Shown here piece by piece: positions 41,854 to 53,399 of a stretch of DNA of 64,000 bases. Every line of letters begins with the position of its first letter. The first letter of the stretch is position 1. The notes beneath the pieces are model-generated. The model ran no database searches. It had not been told where the DNA came from and was given only the letters and a program-made list of their open reading frames with translations. The position numbers and the translations under genes are program-made. Origin of the DNA: Paraphysoderma sedebokerense (taxonomy: Eukaryota; Blastocladiomycota; Physodermatomycetes; Physodermatales; Physodermataceae); the NCBI GenBank assembly GCA_025602915.1, contig JAHLJZ010000018.1, positions 331,995-395,994 of the forward strand. Reading direction: 5' to 3'.

Positions 41854-43855
41854 ATGCCACCGAAGAACTCCGCCGGTAAAAGAAGTGCGAAAGATACAAC
41901 CACAGTCGAAACTGACTTACTTATGGAGAAGCAGAGAAGAATGGTAAGTGCAAACCCTACGGAGTTTTCACTAGCATCGTTGTATGGGCATCATTGGACA
42001 GCAAAATCTTAATGATACCTCATTCAAATTTACACAGTCTGCGATTGAAATCGAAGAAAAAAACAGCAGACTTAATTATATCAAAATACAAAATACATGG
42101 AAGGAGATCATGAAATCGGGTAATGTAATGAATTGTGCTGTTGTTACTGACGAAAACTAACTTATCACTCTATATTTGTCTTTCGGATTTGCGCAACATA
42201 CTGTCGTTTCTGTCAACATTAAAATATAATACAAATCTAATCTGCAGCGAAATCTGCCTCTCTGAAAGCCGAGCTTCAATCTCTTCAACAAATCCATTCA
42301 CGCAGAATCGATCGAAAGAATCATGCAATTGGGCAGTTACAGAAATACCTAGAGGAAGCTGAAGAACAATACAGCACTGCATTACAATCCCATTTGATTA
42401 ATATTGATTCATTAATTGATATACATTTTGGACGATTGAACAGATTACAAAGTCAGTTCGAAATGGATTTAGGGGGATTAGAAGTCGAGTTTAATGAGGA
42501 AAAGTATGTGGTCTCATGCGTTTCTGTCCTATTCATTCAGAAATTTAAGAATTGATCCGCTACTTTCCACTTGGAACTCTTAAGAACAAAGATTCAAATT
42601 CAGCATCTCAAAGATAAGACAGACATTGCAGGAATAATCCATCGTATGGATCAAGAATTTCAGGATGCAGAAGCGGATGCGAAGCATGAGTATCAAAGTC
42701 AAAGGGACGACGTGAAGAATAAGGTACTGAAAGTTTTATATATTTAATCAGATTGTCCTCTTTCCTCTGTCTAACGATTAGCTCAACATATCCGTTAGAA
42801 CTTGGAAGAAAAACATGCTCTTAAAATTCAACTCGAGGGCACAATTGACGAGTTGTGGAAACAGTTTCAACAAGTATATATTTTGCAACCGCTTCACAAA
42901 AAAGAAGCACGAGTACGGGACGACTGAATTCATCCAAATTTTGTTACAGGCTTTGAATAATTACAACGCGGCGACCGAAGAACGAAAGAAGCAATTCGAA
43001 GAACTTAAACTGAAGGATCACAATAGTGCAAATGTGATAGAGCAGCAAATGAAGAAATTGAGCAAACTGCAGGTAGTTTTTTTCGAATAGCATTTTACTG
43101 ATATAAAAACCCACTTACATATATTGCAATCATCTGACATAAATTGCAGGAAACAATCAGTTCACTGAAATCCAAACTTTCCCAAATCTCGCGTGACTTT
43201 GAAGCAGACACATTCAACCTCAGAAAAGAGCGTGAACAACTTTCTACTCAATTTCGGAATTTGAAAAAAAAGATGAATAACTGTCGTGAATTGAAGAGGA
43301 AAAAGTTGACTGAACTAACAGTTTTAAGCGACCGTGCAGTGAAAGAACTAAACGAGAAAGTAGATCTAGCGGAAAGAATCATCAAGTTGGCTGAGATGAA
43401 TAAGAAGTTAGAATCAGAAAGGGAAATCGTGCAGCCATTTGGGGATGTCAAGCAAGATGAAGAGAACGAGGTTCGTATATGCTGCATGATTTCCAGAAGT
43501 GTTCTGAATGCTTCGATTTTGGTCTCTTTCATTGACACAGACTTTCTGAAAATCGCATTAGCCCGAGAGATTACCATCCCCTCCGTCGGATATACTTCCA
43601 CCAGAATTTGCCCCGCTTGCACAATTCTACAGACGGTATAACAATGCCTTATTGGACAAATTGGCAATGGAATCAGAAAGATCGAAATTGTTGGAAGAAA
43701 ATCAACGATTAAAAGCTGCGCTTAAAAGTTATTTAGAAGGAATTAGTGTGAACGAGGATGTATTGAGAAAAGACAACCCACTCTTGGTTGTGAACGGCAA
43801 GACGAATGTTCGATTGTACGAACGATTTCCACTTACTGCTTCTTTCATAGTGTAG
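41854..43855 (+). CDS. DRC2: Dynein regulatory complex subunit 2 (CCDC65)
   Basis: DRC2 is a long coiled-coil core subunit of the nexin-dynein regulatory complex of motile axonemes. Eight exons join in phase: 41854-41943, 42038-42119, 42248-42503, 42585-42723, 42799-42873, 42950-43072, 43150-43470 and 43562-43855, giving 459 residues (human 484). Conserved blocks in order: the N-terminal MPPKNSAGK, ELQSLQQIHSRRIDRKNHAI, LEEAEEQYSTALQSHL, HRMDQEFQDAEADAKHEYQ, LEGTIDELWKQFQ, NNYNAATEERKKQFEELKLK, AERIIKLAEMNKKLE and LKSYLEGISVNEDVL with NPLLVVN. The protein is helical almost throughout. Its presence is strong evidence for a flagellated life stage. The 1.1 kb upstream spacer separates it from PhoD. 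Confidence 0.93.
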
Positions 43856-44104
43856 AACTGACAATTCGTATCCTAGACACAAGCCCAGTACGACCAAGCA
43901 GATAACGTGCGTGGAGGCTGCCCATGTTGCACCCCGTTTGTTGATTCGTTCTTAGACTAGGTAGATCTAGGTATAATAACAGAAATGCGCCGAACCACAA
44001 GTGTGGGGTGTAAAAAAATTGTGTGATTGTCTTGTAGTGCCAAGGACAGATACTGGACAGAATTTTATTATATCTTGGGCTATTACAACTTAAATGTATC
44101 AGCT
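43856..44104. other. Short convergent spacer
   Basis: 3' flanks of DRC2 (+) and uS8 (-); no gene seen. Confidence 0.4.
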
Positions 44105-44635
44105 CTAATAGAAGAAACCCAAAACTTTACCACCAGTCTTCTTGCGACGAGCTTCTTCGTGATCCATGATACCGGCATCGGTGGTCTGGAAAGAAGAAGC
44201 GGAAAGGGTCAGATGGACGATTGACAGAATGTATAGAGAGCAGCAAGATACATACAAGGACAATGTAACCGAATTGACGGGAAGGCAACAAGTTGTTGAC
44301 CCACTTTTCGATTTCAGGGAGTTTGATGGAGAAACGGGGAGAGATAACTCCACATTTGTTGAGACGACCGTTCAATTGAATGACGATCTTGCCAGATCTG
44401 TGGTCATCGACAATATCGATATCACCAATGTAACCTATTGCCAAATACATTGAAATCAGATATACTGCGATATATTCGAATAAAGCACACTCCAAAACAT
44501 ACCGTGCTTTTGCATGACGGACAAGAATTTGACAACGACCTTGGAGGAAGGGCGGACAAGGACTTGACGTTTGCCACGTCTTTCAGCATTGACGATGGAG
44601 TTCAAGCAGTCGTTGAGAACGGAAATTCTGACCAT
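44105..44635 (-). CDS. RPS22: Cytosolic ribosomal protein uS8 (RPS15A/RPS22)
   Basis: Small-subunit ribosomal protein. Exons on the minus strand 44635-44503, 44434-44256 and 44185-44105 give exactly 130 residues, the standard eukaryotic length. It begins [14 protein letters not shown] and continues [67 protein letters not shown] and ends GGKVLGFFY. The splice phases are consistent, and a third alternative start is not needed. Flanked upstream by a small two-exon gene on the same strand, 180 bases away. Confidence 0.96.
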
Positions 44636-44815
44636 TTTGAAAGTTTCCTTGAATCACGATAAAGATCTGAATTGAACCACAATTACAATTAAAACATTCG
44701 AAAGTTAGCGATTAAAAACAATTATCATCTTCGAAGTGCCAAAAACAGAGTGTCGTCTCCCCGAGTCAACATATAGTATAGACAATATGAAAAACAAAAG
44801 GGAGGTACGAGTCTG

Positions 44816-45073
44816 CTAGCACATATCCATCCCGACAACAGTATCACAGATGCGCGCACTCATGATTTGTTGTCGGCCGATAACTTTGGATGGGGCGGAC
44901 ATGGGACCTGGATAACAGCTGTTGAGGTGATGGGAGGAAGTGCCTGCATACTCTGTGCGGAAAAAAAGATGGTTTTATAATGATAGATGGATGGATGGAT
45001 ACTTACCTGGATCAAGCGGAAGAGGGAGAACAAGAGTCGGCGTTCTATTCCTTTTACTGCTGGTGGCCTTCAT
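44816..45073 (-). CDS. Small two-exon protein, 67 residues, unknown
   Basis: Exons 45073-45007 and 44952-44816 on the minus strand join in phase (donor GTAAGT, acceptor GCACAG, intron 54 bases). The product starts MKATSSKRNRTPTLVLPLPL, passes through LDPEYAGTSSHHLNSCYPGP and continues MSAPSKVIGRQQIMSARICD to a TAG at 44816-44818. The clean splice sites and non-repetitive, Cys-containing sequence argue for a real gene. I do not recognise a family. Alternative: upstream leader of uS8, since it ends 180 bases before that gene on the same strand. Confidence 0.45.
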
Positions 45074-45477
45074 TTTTGTTTACCTAGCAACGCGTCAACT
45101 CTGAGTTACCACTTCTGATAATATCGGCCTTGTTTCTTAGATTTATAGCGTAATTTATTCTGCCGTAACAAAAGAATAATATCAAAGAATGAAAAAAGTT
45201 TTGGCTTATTTACAAATATTTGATGCAGAATTCGTTTTTCTTGCCGTTCCAATAGGGCATTAGAGACGCCGCAACTGTGATTGTATTTGAGATATTACAT
45301 AGCGGCAGTATAAATAAAACAGCTCTCTTATTTGCAATCATTCCTTTCTGGCGGGATGAAGCCATTAAAGAAAATGGACAATGTTTTGCGCGAACCAACA
45401 GTGCAATTGAGCCGAAGTCGAGGCGAGTTTCTTGCACCACACCTACCCCTTCCACCTCAGTCTTCTATCATACAGTG
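45074..45477. other. Divergent promoter region
   Basis: Between the small gene (-) and NDUFB8 (+); no gene supported. Confidence 0.4.
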
Positions 45478-46547
45478 ATGATGTCCCAACGACTTCTATC
45501 TCTTTGCCGGCTCCGTCCCGCTCGAACACCTCTACCAGCAACATTTTCCCGACGTCATGCCTCCACAACTGCGACTGCCTCCGCTGTCACACCCCCACCT
45601 AAAGAGATGATTGACGATGGAAAAACTCCTCAATATTTTGGTTCATTCAAAGAATCTGGAATTGACCCCCAAATTGGAGATTACCCAAATTTAAAATGGG
45701 TGAATGCGCAAGATAAAGATCCTTATGGTAATTATTGGGACGTTGATGATAGGAGGAATAAAGGAGAACCGGTGAGTAAATTCAATTATGTCATCTTTTG
45801 TTTTTCATTTGCGGACGATGGTATAATAAGCTACCGAAAAAGCTTGATATGTAAACATATGCAATATACGATACCGCTACGGAAATTGTTAGTTTGTTGC
45901 TGGCGGTATTGCTATATTGGAAAGAAGATTTGATAATCTTTGATTCCGACATTTATCGAAACAAATCGATAATTTCCAGGGAGAGAAAACTCGTCCCTCG
46001 TCCTTTTATTGTACATTAGATACTTTTATCACATACTAACAGTTTTATCTTCCTCCCTGTTGTACTCGCTATTGAAACAATACTCGTCCAGCTTCACTAC
46101 CAAGACGAAGTTATCTCGGTATGGGGACCCGACGTCCATGATTACCCGGCCGGCAAAGCAACCAAAGAGCTGTTAACTTTCTTTGCTGTCTTGGGTGGAG
46201 TCGCTTTTGCTGCGATTAAATACGATGCTCAGAGTAACAACCCTGCTGTATGTTACGATGTTACCTTTTCCACTCACTTTCTTGAGTATATAACGAAATC
46301 GGAACAAAACTCTTAACATGATTTTACGTTTGCTTTGACTCGATTCCGATTGGTTTAGGCTCCGAGAGTGTACCCTTATGATGGTCTAAAAGAAGAATTG
46401 GGAGGAGATCATGTAAAAACACATGTATGATTTGTTTTTCGTTTCTTTGGTTATCTTTATCGGTGCACGTTTGATAATTGATGGATTACTCATTTTGTCT
46501 CTTACTTGCGTTTGTTTAATCTTCAGGCTCGATCTGCTGATGCTTAG
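45478..46547 (+). CDS. NDUFB8: Mitochondrial complex I subunit NDUFB8
   Basis: Accessory subunit of the membrane arm of NADH:ubiquinone oxidoreductase. Exons 45478-45771, 46092-46247, 46359-46424 and 46527-46547 join in phase to about 178 residues. The first 32 residues are a basic, hydroxylated mitochondrial presequence (MMSQRLLSLCRLRPART). Family marks: DPQIGDYPNLKWVNAQDKDP, YWDVDDRRNKGEP, then after a long first intron (320 bases) DVHDYPAGKATKELL leading to one transmembrane helix (LTFFAVLGGVAFAAIKY), and YPYDGLKEELGG. The last splice replaces a VKTHV stop by a six-residue tail; if it is not used, translation ends at 46430 with almost the same protein. Confidence 0.78.
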
Positions 46548-46982
46548 GTTCAACAAATGTCATATTCAATGTAATGTCCATTGAAAGTTTAGAATGATGC
46601 AAAAGAAAAATCAGTAATAAAATGATGAATTGATATATCTAACTGAAGTGGACACTTCTGATTGAATTGTAACTGGTGCCAAACTGATTTAACAAGTAAT
46701 CAATTAGTGAACCAACAATTTCAGTCAGATACCACTAGTTCTACAATTTTATTTCTAAATGTTGACAAATAATAATCCAATTAAACATACAATCCTACAA
46801 ATATAACATGACGAATAACGTGCACAGTGCGACTAATTTATAAAAAACTAATATTATAGTGTGCTGCGTAACACAACATTAAAGGATAACGATCAAGGTA
46901 TTCCGGCGTGCTCATTGAGTTGGAGCGTTTTCGGCTTAAAACTATTTTACCCCTCATCGATGCGAACTCTACTCTATCATCG
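46548..46982. other. Convergent 3' intergenic region
   Basis: AT-rich 3' flanks of NDUFB8 (+) and the bHLH gene (-). aataaaatgatgaa at about 46616 fits polyadenylation. No gene seen. Confidence 0.45.
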
Positions 46983-48851
46983 TTACTCTGCACAAACGGG
47001 TTCTGAACGTCCGACGGTTTCCACAATCTCGATACTTCCACCTCTGGAAGGGGAGGTAGATGACGGCATTGTGGATACTACTGCTTCTGGGGATTGCGGA
47101 TTTGAGTCTGAAGTGGAAGAGAATGTAGTATTTGAAGAGAAAGAGGGAATAAATGGTCCAGAATCCCTAACTACGAATGAGCGGGAAGTTGGATTGGGAA
47201 TGAATGGGGTGGTTGATTTTGAAGTACCGGTTATGGATCGAATCGGTCTACTTGATGTATCATGGCGCATGGATGGACTAGGGGGTTTGTGAGCGGGCGG
47301 AAGCCAATTTGATGACGACATGACCGATTTTTCGGATGATTTGGGATTTAAATCGCCCGAAGGGTAAGCGCGATATGTATCCGGCTGTTGGTAATGCTGG
47401 GGCCGTGATGGGTTGGGTAATGAAGAGGTGGTAGGGTGACCATGATAATAAGAAGACGATTGAATCGTTTGCCCACCATCGGATGAGGAACTTTGAGAGT
47501 ACATCGGCTGTGAGCGGTAGTCATGCGGTTCGGTATGCGAAGACTGCGGCTGAGAAGGCGCCGGTTGTCGCTGGTAAGTTGAGAGCTGATGATTTTCTTC
47601 CGGATTATGCGTGTTGTAATGCGCCGCTTGAGAGGGATGTGATTGTCCAGCAATCGACCGGTCTTCGACATGGTCCTCCCGATATTGCACTTGCAACATA
47701 TCTGGTCGATACGAGTCTTGCTGATATGATTGATATTCACGATGGTTATATTCGAGATTTGGTTGCACTATCTCATTGCTTGCACGGTCGGGACTGGCTC
47801 CAGTTCTTGACTGTCGAGACTGCGAATTCGAAGATGAGCCAGACGAAAGGTGGATTAAATTATGAGCAGTGGTAGAATGCTGAAGATTAGACGGGTGGTG
47901 TGGCACATACGAAGTGCGAGGATGAAAGATAGATTCTGGGTGAGTTATGGTTGCTTGTGGCCTACTGTGTTCCATTGGTTCGGTTTTGATACGTTTCGGG
48001 TAATAGATTGGTTCTTTTTCCTCCAAGAATCGCCTTTTCGCCGCTGGCTCAAAAGCTGTAATATCTTCTTTCTTAATGACTAGCTCACCGTTCTCCACCT
48101 CTAACGTTTTTAGAAACGCTACATTCCGCAAAACTTCAGTCACGTCCGGAACCTTGGAAGCTAGCTGAGATAATATTCCACAGCCACATTCCGACATCAC
48201 GGTATCTAAAATGAAATTCAAATCCCTGATATACTCTATGGCGCCTTGGAGAATGTCGACTTTGGACATTTCGCGGTCTCTATTCTTTGGTTGGATCAAT
48301 TTTAACTCTTGAATTTTGCTATTAATCCGATCTCGACGACGACGCTCTATGAGAGTGTGGGTTGCTCTCCGCTGGGCAGCTTTTTCCAACTGTTCCTGAG
48401 ACATATGACTAGATGGTGGCGCGGGTGGCGGATGGCTCTGTGATGAGGAGTAGGTAGGATGCATGGGATAGCCTTGAGGGGTTGACTGCGGAGTGGGATA
48501 ATTCATGAAATTTGGGCTCTCGGGATTGGGATTCATAGATTGCAAATTTGGCGGAGCTTGGGAGGAGGACGAGGAGGACCTTGAGCGACTTTGGGGAGGT
48601 TCGTAGTGCGGATTCTGATTTGGCGCATAGGGCTGTTGATTTGGTAGAGAAAAAAGTGACGGATTCAGCGAGGGTAGCTGAGGCCTGGGGAGAGAGCCCA
48701 TACTGGATGATCTGCCTCTGTTGACATTAGCCATATGTATGCTCGCAACATTAGGTGGCTGAACGGAACCAAAGGACGAGGATCTGCCTCTACCGTTGGT
48801 TTGATCAGACGTAGATGAATGCTGGTTGTGGAAAGGATGGGGTTGATCCAT
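46983..48851 (-). CDS. bHLH transcription factor
   Basis: About 622 residues from the first in-frame ATG at 48851; the frame is open further upstream without a Met, so a leader exon is possible. The basic helix-loop-helix region lies at about residues 161-218: RRATHTLIERRRRDRINSKI, a loop with QPKNRDREMS, then KVDILQGAIEYIRDL. The H-x-x-x-E-R-x-R pattern in the basic part is that of E-box (CANNTG, class B) binders such as USF or SREBP relatives. Outside it the protein is mostly Ser/Pro/Gln/Asn-rich low complexity (for example SRSRSSSSSSQAPPN), likely activation regions. A short helix after the HLH (LSQLASKVPDVTEVLRN) may extend dimerisation. Target genes are unknown. Confidence 0.8.
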   Translation of the reverse strand: MDQPHPFHNQHSSTSDQTNGRGRSSSFGSVQPPNVASIHMANVNRGRSSSMGSLPRPQLPSLNPSLFSLPNQQPYAPNQNPHYEPPQSRSRSSSSSSQAPPNLQSMNPNPESPNFMNYPTPQSTPQGYPMHPTYSSSQSHPPPAPPSSHMSQEQLEKAAQRRATHTLIERRRRDRINSKIQELKLIQPKNRDREMSKVDILQGAIEYIRDLNFILDTVMSECGCGILSQLASKVPDVTEVLRNVAFLKTLEVENGELVIKKEDITAFEPAAKRRFLEEKEPIYYPKRIKTEPMEHSRPQATITHPESIFHPRTSYVPHHPSNLQHSTTAHNLIHLSSGSSSNSQSRQSRTGASPDRASNEIVQPNLEYNHREYQSYQQDSYRPDMLQVQYREDHVEDRSIAGQSHPSQAAHYNTHNPEENHQLSTYQRQPAPSQPQSSHTEPHDYRSQPMYSQSSSSDGGQTIQSSSYYHGHPTTSSLPNPSRPQHYQQPDTYRAYPSGDLNPKSSEKSVMSSSNWLPPAHKPPSPSMRHDTSSRPIRSITGTSKSTTPFIPNPTSRSFVVRDSGPFIPSFSSNTTFSSTSDSNPQSPEAVVSTMPSSTSPSRGGSIEIVETVGRSEPVCAE

Positions 48852-49710
48852 TTGTCGAGGAGGAGGAATATGTGGGATTCTAGGGTTGATGATGAGTGGA
48901 GAAGCAAAGCACGAGATATGATCCGTTGTTTGCGGGCGGGGCTGCAAGAAAAGGATTTGCAAATTAGAGACCCACGGCAGTAAGCACGCAGTCTATTTTT
49001 ATTTTGAGAGAACGGTAAGATAAAAAAGATTTGCGAGTGTGCGAGAGCGATTGCAATCAAGGGGGAAAGCAAAAGACAGGAAAGTGTGTGTGTGTGTGTG
49101 TGTGTGTGTGAGGGAATGGATTCAGAGGAGCAGCAAAACAAGCATGTGAGGAGGGGGTGTGGACGGGCAGCCGGCAAGTGGCAACAACCAAGCGTCGACA
49201 GCCTGGTTGCCAGGGAGCCTATTGTCTTCCCTGGCATACGGGGCGAGGATCCGTAGTGAATCCATGACAATGATGAGGACACAATGGCGGCAAACGTGAG
49301 GAAGCACATGCTCAGGGTTCCCCCTTCAGTGTCTATATACTATGTAATGTATTCGTGTGGTGAGGAGAGACCAATCACGATGGCGGCATCAGGAGGTTCA
49401 GTGTTGCGGTCTGGACTCTGGATGCACGTCGAATCAGGCGGCAGACGAATCAGCCAGCAGAAGGAATCAGGCAGGATCAGAACAAGCGAGGACAGGGCTC
49501 GCTCCACCTCCAACATCCACTCAGCTCCTCCATCCACCCAGCCAGCCAATCACCGTCTGTCTGCCCGGTTCCTCTGCGTCTGATCTGACGCACTCCGCCA
49601 CATGTCCTTCCCCCGCTCTCTCTCTTTTGTCAGCCATCCTCCCTCCCGTCTACTTCTCCACCCTCACACTCACTCCCCCTCTCATTCACTCAACAACCAT
49701 CCAAAAATTA
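48852..49710. other. Divergent intergenic region with a (GT)n microsatellite
   Basis: Holds promoter regions of the bHLH gene (-) and the small secreted protein (+). A pure (GT)n tract of about 25 bases lies at 49085-49110. CT-rich stretches precede the ATG at 49711. GC content is higher than elsewhere. Several open frames on both strands are compositional and not supported. Confidence 0.5.
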
Positions 49711-49908
49711 ATGATGAAAGCCCAAGTCTTCTCCGCTGTCTCGCTGCTCATCCTGGCATTCGTCTCAGCAGCTTCGCCCATCCCCATCAACCTCTCCGTC
49801 GCTGTCGGCAACCGTCCCAATTTTGCCCCCATCCTCATCGAGTCGGCTTCAGACGTCCATACCGTCAACAGTCTAGCCCCCCAGAACCTCAAAATTCAAC
49901 AAAACTGA
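49711..49908 (+). CDS. Small secreted protein
   Basis: 65 residues, single exon, beginning MMKAQVFSAVSLLILAFVSA, a clear signal peptide with a cleavage site near ASA/SP. The mature part (about 43 residues, with no Cys) is IPINLSVAVGNRPNFAPI and onward. A strong CT-rich leader precedes the ATG. No family recognised; it could be a short secreted peptide or a fragment of a longer gene whose later exons I do not see. Confidence 0.45.
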   Translation: MMKAQVFSAVSLLILAFVSAASPIPINLSVAVGNRPNFAPILIESASDVHTVNSLAPQNLKIQQN

Positions 49909-50311
49909 ATAACTCTGCATGAATAATCCACGCCATGCATGGATAAATTTGAACAAGTGACTGTGTATGTTGAAAAGGACAGATAACAACTGTACAACAG
50001 TGACTGTGAATTTGCTGGATGACGTTTCGATACCAAAAGTTTTTGTAGATAAGTGCCGTAAATTATATAGTAGCCATAAAAAAAAGAAGTGTACAATTAG
50101 ACGGAATTGTGAAAGCCAAAAGGTGAATTATTGTAGGAACGGAGCTGGAAGGAAAAGCGGCGAGAAATGGATGACTGATTAAATACATTCCGCACCACTT
50201 GAGTTCACTTCTTAAATGTTCAACTCCCCTTAAACTATATATCCACAATGGTTTCCCCCATACCACAAGATTAGAATAGATACATTTCTCTTCTAAACTA
50301 TTTCTACCAAT
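49909..50311. other. Intergenic, no gene seen
   Basis: AT-rich spacer before the SMP gene. Nothing recognised. Confidence 0.4.
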
Positions 50312-53053
50312 ATGTTTGCACTAGCTCTCGCTTTCCTTGCCGGCTGTGTATTCACGGTGGCCGCTCCGGTGCTTTACTTTTATCTACACCTGGCTCCTGT
50401 GGATGATGACTCGGATTCAATTCAACTACCAGTCATCGAATTCCCTTCAGGGTTTGACCCGCCTTACCCTCTCCCAACTACGATATCAAAAGAAATACGA
50501 AGTCTATCTCTTGATTCTAACCCCAATCTCGACGATTTGACGTTTGATGACAAAGACTTTGACGATACCGATGATGATAGTGACGGAGAGCGAGTAAAGG
50601 TGGGATGGGTGCAAGTGCTTCGAAAACCCTTGGACAGACACACTGTCGACTTTATTCCTCCTAATACCAACTCGTCAACGTCGGTGAATGCATCCGTCCA
50701 AGCAACGACATTTCAACAGTCTACGACATCCAATTCTTCCGTCTTCAACATAATTAAATCCAACTTGACAAAACGCTCGTCGACCTTGTCTGCAACTACA
50801 GATAAACCAAAGGGATCCTATCATTTCTGTGTGTTAAAGCACAACGTGTTGTTTTTGTATAGTGATGACTCGCTCTTGGAATGTAGTGGCATTCTAATGA
50901 TGTCATTATACGAGGTGTCGTTGTATCCAACAAACATAGACGACGAGGAATGTTTTATGAAAGACCTCCCCATTTTTCTAAGGCGAAAAGATGATGTGCC
51001 TAACGATCAAGGAAGTACTGATCGCGATTATTTCGTATATGCACATTCTGCCATCGGTACCTCTTACATAATTTGGTCAGTTACTCCTCCCCTTCTAACT
51101 CTCTCTTAACTATTTGTATAACCACAGAAAAGGAAGACTGGTTTCTCTCTCTTCGCCATGCCTCCAATCTGAATGAAACGCTCGCTCCGCCAACCTTTGC
51201 TTCAGATTTGATCAAACTCGTCCGGCAATTGCATTCCAATCCCGCCCATACACCACTCCAATGGTTCAACGCTATCGCTGGAAGAATTTTTCTCTCCATC
51301 TCTAGCCATCCAGCGCTCAAGGCACGGTATATTCAGAAATTACATCGCAAACTCGGAAAACTTCCCATACCCTCATTCATTGATTCGATTTCGGTTTCTT
51401 CACTTTCATTTGGTGACTCAATTCCCATCATCACTAATCCTGTCTTGCTGAAATTGTCCCGTCAAGGAGAGATGCAGTTATCGATGGACCTGTTCTACAC
51501 CGGTGGATTTCGTATAGAGTTGTCAACCAACGTTAGGTTAATCCTTGGTGACACCATGTCTGCCATCGCCAATAGATTCACTAATACCGATAACGGTAAT
51601 ATTAGCATACCTATTTTGTTTAGCTTACAGGTGTTCAAGTTGGAAGGAAAGATAAAATTACTGGTGAGAAAACCGCCGAGCAATAGAGTTTGGATTGGGT
51701 TTTACGAGATGCCTAAGATTGAGATGAGAGTGGAGCCGGTGATCAGTGACAAACAGGTAAAAATGAGTCTTGTGTTGGAGATTATTGAACGAAAAATAAG
51801 GTTTGGACATTTATCATCATCCGCAAATTGATGATAAGTTGTTAATGATATTCTGGCTTTGCAGAGAAGCGATACAAGAAGCTATGGTATTGCCTAATAT
51901 GGACGATTTCTGTTTCTTCGAAACTCCCGGGCACGGAGGGATTTTTCCAGACCTCTTTGACAACTTGGATGGTTCCGCAACACCTGACCCCGGAACTTCA
52001 GGCAGTAGCCACTCTTCGTTTGTTTCTGAAAATGACATGGAAGATCGGCCGAAACCGAGGTCCAACTCTTGGACTTCGTTCTCTAATCCTTCATCTACCA
52101 AGCCTTCGCCGGAATCTCCAAAACGTCGCTATCTTCGACCTCCAACTTCAAACTCCACCACGCCCCCTTCAGTTCCCTCTAAACCACCACTCAATTCTCA
52201 GGCATCGTCTTCCCCAAACAATCCTTCTCCTAATTATCGATTTCCGCCTGCGAATTCTACTTCATCTCGCCATCCTGTGGCCAACCTCGCCTCATCAAAC
52301 TCCTCTAATCCGTCCCCGTCGGCCTCCCCTCCTCCGATCATGTCAACGTCGCCCAAGTCTCATTTCTTCTCGGTATCCTCAGTGTCGACGACCAATACGA
52401 CTGCTGTCACATCATCCAACTTTCCGACTACTTCTATAGTGAGCACTTCGTCGGATCAACAATTTCTATCCGCAGTCGATCCAAACGGGCACAAATCGGG
52501 TGTGAAGAAACGACTTTCGCTAAATTCATTGAGTTCAGTCAATTCAACGGGCTCCATGGACCCCGGTTCCAAACCCTCGAACGATTCTCCATTATCTAGT
52601 ATCTCAAATTCATTTTCCAACATATTTAGCAGAAAAAACCGAAACAAAAATTCAACGTCGCAGGGCACGTCCGACGACAAGACTGCCCTCAGTCGTTCTA
52701 GCTTTGAAGACACATATTCAAATTCGAATTCTCCAGCTACTTCATCACCGTCTCACTCTCGCTCTGGGTCTGTCGCATCCTCATCGTATGCCTCCACACC
52801 CAATACTTCTTCGAATTCAAAGTCACTCAAAACATCGCTATCTCTCATGTTTGATTCGCTTTCAAAAGACTCTCAAATTAGATTGAGAAGTCAAAGTGAC
52901 GCTTTGGGACAAGACGCAACAAAATTTAAAAAACATAGTAGGAATCGAAGTGATGGCGACAAATCAATGCATAATATTGTATCTCTAGGCAAACCGAATC
53001 GAAAATCGACAGGAATGTTCGGAAAGAACGACGCAGCTGCGAAACAAAATTAA
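50312..53053 (+). CDS. TEX2/NVJ2-like PH and SMP-domain lipid-transfer protein
   Basis: Nvj2 and TEX2 are ER-anchored proteins at membrane contact sites that move lipids through an SMP domain. Exons 50312-51056, 51128-51800 and 51865-53053 join in phase to 868 residues. An N-terminal membrane anchor (LALAFLAGCVFTVAAPVLYFY) is followed by an acidic linker, a split PH domain (YHFCVLKHNVLFLYSDDS, then EKEDWFLSLRHASNL), and an SMP domain from about residue 275 to 500 (LQWFNAIAGRIFLSISSH, ISVSSLSFGDSIPIITNPVL, VRKPPSNRVWIGFYEMP, AIQEAMVLPNMDDFCFF). The PH/SMP junction requires the GTACCT donor at 51057. The C-terminal 360 residues are Ser/Thr/Asn/Pro-rich and disordered, longer than in the yeast protein. 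Confidence 0.85.
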
Positions 53054-53399
53054 GATTACCTGGTTTTTCGGAGTCGATGCGAATCTCACATGATAAGTTG
53101 CATCGCTTTGATGGCACTCTTCAAACCGGTATTGTAGCATATGTTGATTTGTACTATAAAAATTTCAATAAAAAACTGTAAACACGTGCATAAATTTCAC
53201 TACCGGGCCTTGGCCCAGGATGGCGCTGATCCTCTTCAGATGTACAATCAATATCACCACAAGAATCTCCATATATTGACATAACCCCCTCAGGCACAAA
53301 AAGGAGCACCGTTTAGCTCAATCTGATTGACTAAATACTAATTCGACAATAATTTGTTATAGCATAAAACGTATTAGGTAGGCAATAAATCTAATCAGC
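53054..53399. other. Intergenic, no gene seen
   Basis: Between two plus-strand genes. aataaaaaactg at about 53168 fits the 3' end of the SMP gene. No other feature. Confidence 0.45.

Noticed and set aside
46861-48083. Plus-strand open frames
   Set aside because: Antisense to the low-complexity bHLH gene.
49085-49110. (GT)n tract as a regulatory element
   Set aside because: Simple microsatellite; no sign of function beyond that.
49284-49583. Overlapping open frames on both strands
   Set aside because: Higher GC gives chance frames; no splice or family support.
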